A stretch of DNA of 34,040 bases from Snodgrassella alvi SCGC AB-598-O02 (GTDB lineage: Bacteria > Pseudomonadota > Gammaproteobacteria > Burkholderiales > Neisseriaceae): NCBI GenBank assembly GCA_000725195.1, contig JAIL01000246.1, forward strand, positions 1 through 34,040. Direction: 5' to 3'. Made by a program: the position numbers and the translations under genes. Every line of letters begins with the position of its first letter. Position 1 is the first letter of the stretch. Shown here piece by piece: positions 30,941 through 34,040 of this stretch. The notes beneath the pieces were generated by a model. That model did no database searches. It was not told the origin of the DNA and was given only the letters and a program-made list of their open reading frames with translations.

Positions 30941-31831
30941 ATGAGTAGCAATACAAATCCAGCAGTTAAAAAGGCAATAAATATTAAATCATTTTTGCAA
31001 ACGCCAGCAATTCAGAAAAAAATGTATGAGCTAGTAGATAAAAATGCTGCTAGTTTTGGAACTTCCATCATGCAGATTGTTAATAACAATCATATGTTAC
31101 TTGAAGCAGAACCAATGTCTATTTTTAATGCTGCTTGCATGGCTGCAACTCTTAACTTGCCGATCAACAATAATCTTGGTTTCGCTTATATTGTTCCTTA
31201 CAAAAATTCAAGAACAGGAAAAGTAGAGGCTCAGTTCCAGCTTGGATATAAAGGTTTGATACAACTTGCTCAACGTTCCGGACAATTTGAACGACTGGTG
31301 TCATTAGCTGTTTATAGCGCGCAATTGGTTGAAAAAGATTTAATCAATGGATTTAAGTTTGATTGGTCGATTGAACCAGACGAAAAAGAGCAGCCCATTG
31401 GATTTTATGCTTACTTCAAGCTAATAAACGGTTTTACAGCTGAGCTATATATGTCGAAAGATCAGATTGATAAGCATGCCAAACGATACAGCCAATCATT
31501 TAGAAAAAATTCCGGCGTATGGGCTGATAACTACGAGCAAATGGCTTTAAAAACTGTCACTAAGTTGCTTTTGTCTAGACAAGCGCCTCTATCAATTGAA
31601 ATGCAAAAAGCTGTTATGTCTGATCAATCGGTTATCAAGGACTTGGATGAAGAAGAATTTAATTTTATTGATAACGAACCAGATACGCCGGATTTATCTA
31701 TGCCAGTTGATGACAAATTAATGGAAACATTAATCAATAATATCTCAACTGGAGAAATGGAAAAAAGTGAAGTTCTAAACAGTAATTATGATTTTACGCC
31801 TGAACAACGATCAATTATTGAGGCTCTTTAA
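30941..31831 (+). CDS. recT: RecT single-strand annealing protein
   Basis: The 296-residue protein shows the RecT family core: MSIFNAACMAATLNLPIN, NNLGFAYIVPYK, EAQFQLGYKGLIQLAQRSGQ and YMSKDQIDKHAKRYSQSF, then WADNYEQMALKTVTKLLL. It anneals complementary strands produced by the exonuclease encoded next. I place the start at the ATG 30941 after GGAGAATAAA; the ATG at 30929 contains that ribosome binding site. The final 50 residues are acidic. It is two bases from the exonuclease start, so the two are coupled. Confidence 0.95.
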   Translation: MSSNTNPAVKKAINIKSFLQTPAIQKKMYELVDKNAASFGTSIMQIVNNNHMLLEAEPMSIFNAACMAATLNLPINNNLGFAYIVPYKNSRTGKVEAQFQLGYKGLIQLAQRSGQFERLVSLAVYSAQLVEKDLINGFKFDWSIEPDEKEQPIGFYAYFKLINGFTAELYMSKDQIDKHAKRYSQSFRKNSGVWADNYEQMALKTVTKLLLSRQAPLSIEMQKAVMSDQSVIKDLDEEEFNFIDNEPDTPDLSMPVDDKLMETLINNISTGEMEKSEVLNSNYDFTPEQRSIIEAL

Positions 31832-31832
31832 T

Positions 31833-32480
31833 ATGGGAAATATAAAGATACGTTGCTCAATGATTAGTCAGATCATTGGCGATAGTAGAACTAAAAGCAG
31901 TCCACTTTCTGATACTGCTAAATCCTCTTTAATGAATTTAGCTAAAGAATCTTTATTCGACTTCACTAAATTCCAAGGTAATAAGGAAACGGCAAAAGGA
32001 AATATTCTTGAAAATACGGCAATTCAAGCAAGCGGAATGCGTCGCGGTAAGAAATACATAAAAAATACTACTCGCTTAGAAAATGACTGGATTACTGGTG
32101 AGTGTGATATTTATGACCCTAAAGAACGTTTAATTATTGATACTAAATGTTCATGGGATATAGGCACTCACCCATTTTTTATTGAAGAAGCGCAAAAAAA
32201 GGCAGAAAAAGCAGGATATATCTATCAAATGCAAGGTTATATGTGGTTATTTGATTGTGACAAAGCTGATATAGATTTCTGGCTATTCCCCTGCCCTGAA
32301 AATCTACTTGGCACTTACGATGATCCGGCAATGTTGATTGATGCAGTTGAAGACATTCCCATTACAAAAAGGTTAACAACAGTTACGGTAACAAGAGATG
32401 AAAAGATAATCGACAAGATAAAAGAAAAAGTGGAAATTTGCCAGGAATATTATGACTTGCTAATAAAACAGGTCTCATAA
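31833..32480 (+). CDS. YqaJ/RecB-like phage exonuclease, partner of RecT
   Basis: The 215-residue protein carries a PD-(D/E)XK nuclease core: NILENTAIQ with Glu, ITGECDIYDPKERLIIDTKC with GECD and the IDTK pair (Asp and Lys), and then YIYQMQGYMWLFDCDKADI with the Gln-containing helix. This is the type of exonuclease that works with RecT, like lambda Exo with Bet. The ATG at 31833 follows the recT stop directly; upstream frame extensions inside recT are not real. All catalytic positions are present. Confidence 0.88.
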   Translation: MGNIKIRCSMISQIIGDSRTKSSPLSDTAKSSLMNLAKESLFDFTKFQGNKETAKGNILENTAIQASGMRRGKKYIKNTTRLENDWITGECDIYDPKERLIIDTKCSWDIGTHPFFIEEAQKKAEKAGYIYQMQGYMWLFDCDKADIDFWLFPCPENLLGTYDDPAMLIDAVEDIPITKRLTTVTVTRDEKIIDKIKEKVEICQEYYDLLIKQVS

Positions 32481-32492
32481 AAGGATGTCATT

Positions 32493-32963
32493 ATGTCAGT
32501 TAACAAGGTAATTCTAGTAGGTCGTCTAGGTCGTGATCCTGAAGCACGATATATGCCCAATGGTGAAGCTGTCACCAATTTTTCTATTGCTACAGATGAA
32601 CAATGGCGCGACCGTAATGGAGAGCGCCAAACCCGTACAGAGTGGCATAACGTAACCCTATACGGGAAACTGGGTGAAATAGCTAACCAGTACCTGAGAA
32701 AAGGTAGCCAAGTATTTATTGAAGGTCGCATACAAAGCCGTAAATACAATGGTAAAGACGGTATCGAACGCATTGCATACGACATCATTGGTAGTGAAAT
32801 GAAAATGCTAGGTAGCCGTAATGAAACGGCTGCTATGGGCAATAATGGTAATTCTGCGCCTGTAGCGACTAATTCGCCATCATCTGCACCAAGCACTCAG
32901 AATCAACGTTCAACACCCACAAAAGCACCGGTCAATGATATTGATGACGATATTCCGTTTTAA
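32493..32963 (+). CDS. ssb: Single-stranded DNA-binding protein
   Basis: The 156-residue protein is a complete OB-fold [43 protein letters not shown] and [17 protein letters not shown], followed by a Ser/Asn/Pro linker and the acidic tip DIDDDIPF that binds partner proteins. The OB part and the tip read like neisserial SSBs, which is the main hint to the host group. It is the third gene of the recombination set. AAAAGGATG precedes the ATG. Confidence 0.96.
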   Translation: MSVNKVILVGRLGRDPEARYMPNGEAVTNFSIATDEQWRDRNGERQTRTEWHNVTLYGKLGEIANQYLRKGSQVFIEGRIQSRKYNGKDGIERIAYDIIGSEMKMLGSRNETAAMGNNGNSAPVATNSPSSAPSTQNQRSTPTKAPVNDIDDDIPF

Positions 32964-33012
32964 ATAATACGGATAAGACATAGCCAGCTTTTAGCTGGCT
33001 TTATTTTTAAAG
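32955..33012 (+). ncRNA. Repeated structured intergenic element, copy C (degenerate)
   Basis: A short stem CCGT / ACGG (32955-32958 and 32969-32972) spans the ssb stop. The linker GGATAAGACATA and the perfect hairpin AGCCAGCTTTTAGCTGGCT (32982-33000) with a T-rich tail then follow. Linker and second hairpin match copies A and B, while the first stem is reduced. An AAAGG site and a 21-codon frame follow. Confidence 0.45.
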
Positions 33013-33019
33013 GTTGAAA

Positions 33020-33085
33020 ATGAAATTTAAACAAGTTAATATGATTGTGCAGCTTTCAATAGAGCTGTCGGGCGTAGGAACCTGA
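33020..33085 (+). CDS. Possible 21-aa leader peptide upstream of the C4 RNA
   Basis: ATG with AAAGG seven bases upstream gives MKFKQVNMIVQLSIELSGVG and one more residue. Its last codons contain GTAGGAA (33074-33080), one of the sites complementary to the C4 loop. A short frame before the antirepressor is usual in C4-controlled operons, so translation here may be part of the control. The frame is too short to judge by composition. Confidence 0.35.
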   Translation: MKFKQVNMIVQLSIELSGVGT

Positions 33086-33098
33086 TTTTCCAATAAGG

Positions 33099-33126
33099 CA
33101 AAAATAACCATTAATATGGTTATTTT
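33099..33126 (+). terminator. Hairpin before the C4 RNA
   Basis: AAAATAACCAT and ATGGTTATTTT (33100-33110 and 33115-33125) pair perfectly around TAAT, followed by GTTG. It may end transcription or mark the processing site of the C4 RNA. The same stem occurs after the helicase module at 22044-22072. Confidence 0.55.
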
Positions 33127-33143
33127 GTTGTATTGCTTCATAT

Positions 33144-33218
33144 GGGCAAGACATATAGGCAACCGTAAGGTTGGCTGCGTCCTTGTTGGGCAGTTTCCTA
33201 CCCTGTATGTTCTTGTCC
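33144..33218 (+). ncRNA. C4-type antisense RNA controlling the antirepressor
   Basis: A closing stem GGGCAAGACATA / TATGTTCTTGTCC (one bulge) holds two hairpins: CAACC-GTAA-GGTTG (33160-33173), and GGG-CAGTTTCCTA-CCC (33188-33203). The loop of the second exposes TTTCCTAC, complementary to GTAGGAA at 33074-33080 and to GTAGGAAA at 33225-33232, which lies in the next hairpin before the antirepressor gene. Size (75 bases), shape and position match the C4 RNA of phages P1 and P7, which is cut from the same transcript as its target and blocks antirepressor synthesis. The match is from memory. Confidence 0.75.
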
Positions 33219-33276
33219 ACCAACGTAGGAAATTGGTGAGATGAGTTTAAATATCTAACCAGCAAGGAGCAATACA

Positions 33277-34040
33277 ATGTCTAATCTAATTGCGTATCAA
33301 TTCAAAAATTCAAATATCCGCATTGAGCTTAAAAATAATGAGCCATTATTTTGCTTAACAGATGTAGCAAATGCCTTGAATATCAAAAATGCTCACTCCA
33401 ATCGTTTTAACTTCTCAGAAAAGGGTATACATAAAATGTACACCCAGACGAAAGGCGGAAAACAAGAGTTGATTTTCATTGATGAGGCTAATTTATACAG
33501 AGTTATTTTTCGTAGCAACAAAAAAGAAGCTATCGATTTTCAAAATTGGGTATTTGAAGAAGTCCTGCCCTCTATCCGTAAAACAGGCAGCTACTCTCTA
33601 ACATTAAATAAGCAGCAGCAATATTTGATTAAAGAGGCTGTACTCAATAATGCTGCCCAAACAGGCAAAACCTATCACTTTGTGTATAGAAGTCTGTATA
33701 CAAAGTTTAAAGTACCCAGATACCAAGACATTCTTGCTAAGGATTTTGATAAGGCTCTTGCATTTTTAACTGGTTCAGTTAAGCCAATCAATAATCAGCC
33801 TGCGTTATTACCTGATTTAGATCAGGATGGACGTTGGCTGGTAATTGTCAAAAACAATAGAGTTACACATACACGGAACATCGACGGTTATAACTGTATC
33901 AAAACTGATGTGTATAAAAAGCTACTGACACAGACAAAGCAGCAGGCAGAATATCTAATAGAGCTAGCAAAACGTATGAGAGTGATAGATGGAAATTGTG
34001 ACAGCTTAAGGTTAGATCGTCCGATTGAAGAGCTACACCC
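33277..34040 (+). CDS. Bro-N / ORF6C antirepressor, runs off the window
   Basis: The first 254 codons are open to the edge. Residues 1-100 are a Bro-N domain (PLFCLTDVANALNIKNAHSN, ELIFIDEANLYRVIFRSNKK, FQNWVFEEVLPSIRKTGSYS). Residues about 105-165 look like ORF6C (LNKQQQYLIKEAVLNNAAQT, then KVPRYQDI). Such proteins are phage antirepressors that inactivate CI-type repressors and trigger lytic growth. AAGGAGC lies before the ATG. The C4-type RNA just upstream fits this role exactly. The C-terminus is beyond the window. Confidence 0.85.
   Translation, partial: MSNLIAYQFKNSNIRIELKNNEPLFCLTDVANALNIKNAHSNRFNFSEKGIHKMYTQTKGGKQELIFIDEANLYRVIFRSNKKEAIDFQNWVFEEVLPSIRKTGSYSLTLNKQQQYLIKEAVLNNAAQTGKTYHFVYRSLYTKFKVPRYQDILAKDFDKALAFLTGSVKPINNQPALLPDLDQDGRWLVIVKNNRVTHTRNIDGYNCIKTDVYKKLLTQTKQQAEYLIELAKRMRVIDGNCDSLRLDRPIEELH

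Noticed and set aside
33056-33277. Minus-strand 73-codon frame before the antirepressor
   Set aside because: It lies antisense to the C4-type RNA and its target hairpin; the open frame is explained by the structured RNA and has no start signal.

Overview
The window is the left part of a temperate-phage-like element inserted at a tRNA-Ala(GGC) gene in an AT-rich bacterium. A member of the Neisseriaceae is the best guess, possibly a bee-gut Snodgrassella. The main clue is the SSB at 32493-32963, which reads like a neisserial SSB, including the stretch KDGIER.AYDI..EMKMLG and the tail DIDDDIPF. About 200 bases of host DNA and the tRNA lie at the left edge. The right att site and the right end of the element are not in the window, and the last gene runs off the edge.

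Layout. (1) 1-330: host flank, tRNA promoter, tRNA-Ala and terminator. (2) 363-1789: tyrosine integrase and an excisionase-like gene, leftward. (3) 1880-3126: three small unknown leftward genes. (4) 3135-9546: an anti-restriction 'polyvalent protein' cassette: a DarB-type methyltransferase-helicase that lacks its second helicase half, a protein with a pyrophosphatase-like N-terminal domain, and a DarA_N-like protein. (5) 9719-13986: terminase large and small subunits, an overlapping gene pair, an HTH protein and a small-terminase remnant. (6) 14008-18887: leftward early operon: Cro-like regulator, HTH proteins, an O-like replication initiator carrying five 15-bp iterons (probable origin), a probable helicase-loader-position protein, NinG and NinB. 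(7) 18888-25700: a very enlarged immunity region with four S24-family repressors, at least two degraded repressor pieces, a 73-bp direct repeat, shared 16-bp operators at both early promoters, and a two-gene helicase module in the place where lambda keeps rexAB. (8) 25911-26563: a leftward two-gene insert, a SLATT-like two-TM protein and a 43-aa proline-rich peptide. (9) 26729-34040: rightward early operon of small unknown genes, DUF2303, RecT, YqaJ-like exonuclease, SSB, a C4-type antisense RNA and a Bro-N/ORF6C antirepressor.

How it works together. One repressor or Cro protein probably acts on the same GTTTAGnnnnCTAAAC sites at the leftward (18.9 kb) and rightward (25.7 kb) early promoters. 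The C4 RNA probably silences the antirepressor made at the end of the rightward operon. After induction the O/iteron system replicates the DNA, RecT, exonuclease, SSB and NinB/NinG handle recombination, and TerS/TerL package it. No portal, capsid, tail or lysis gene is visible in 34 kb, although integrase and terminase are present. Either the structural genes lie to the right, or this is a satellite-like or defective element.

Strongest candidates for something new: a repeated intergenic RNA element with compensatory base changes (27927-27994 and 29375-29440, with a degenerate third copy near 32955), the helicase plus 141-aa module inside the immunity region, and the SLATT-like/43-aa pair. All identifications are by eye from sequence and from memory of families; no search was run.
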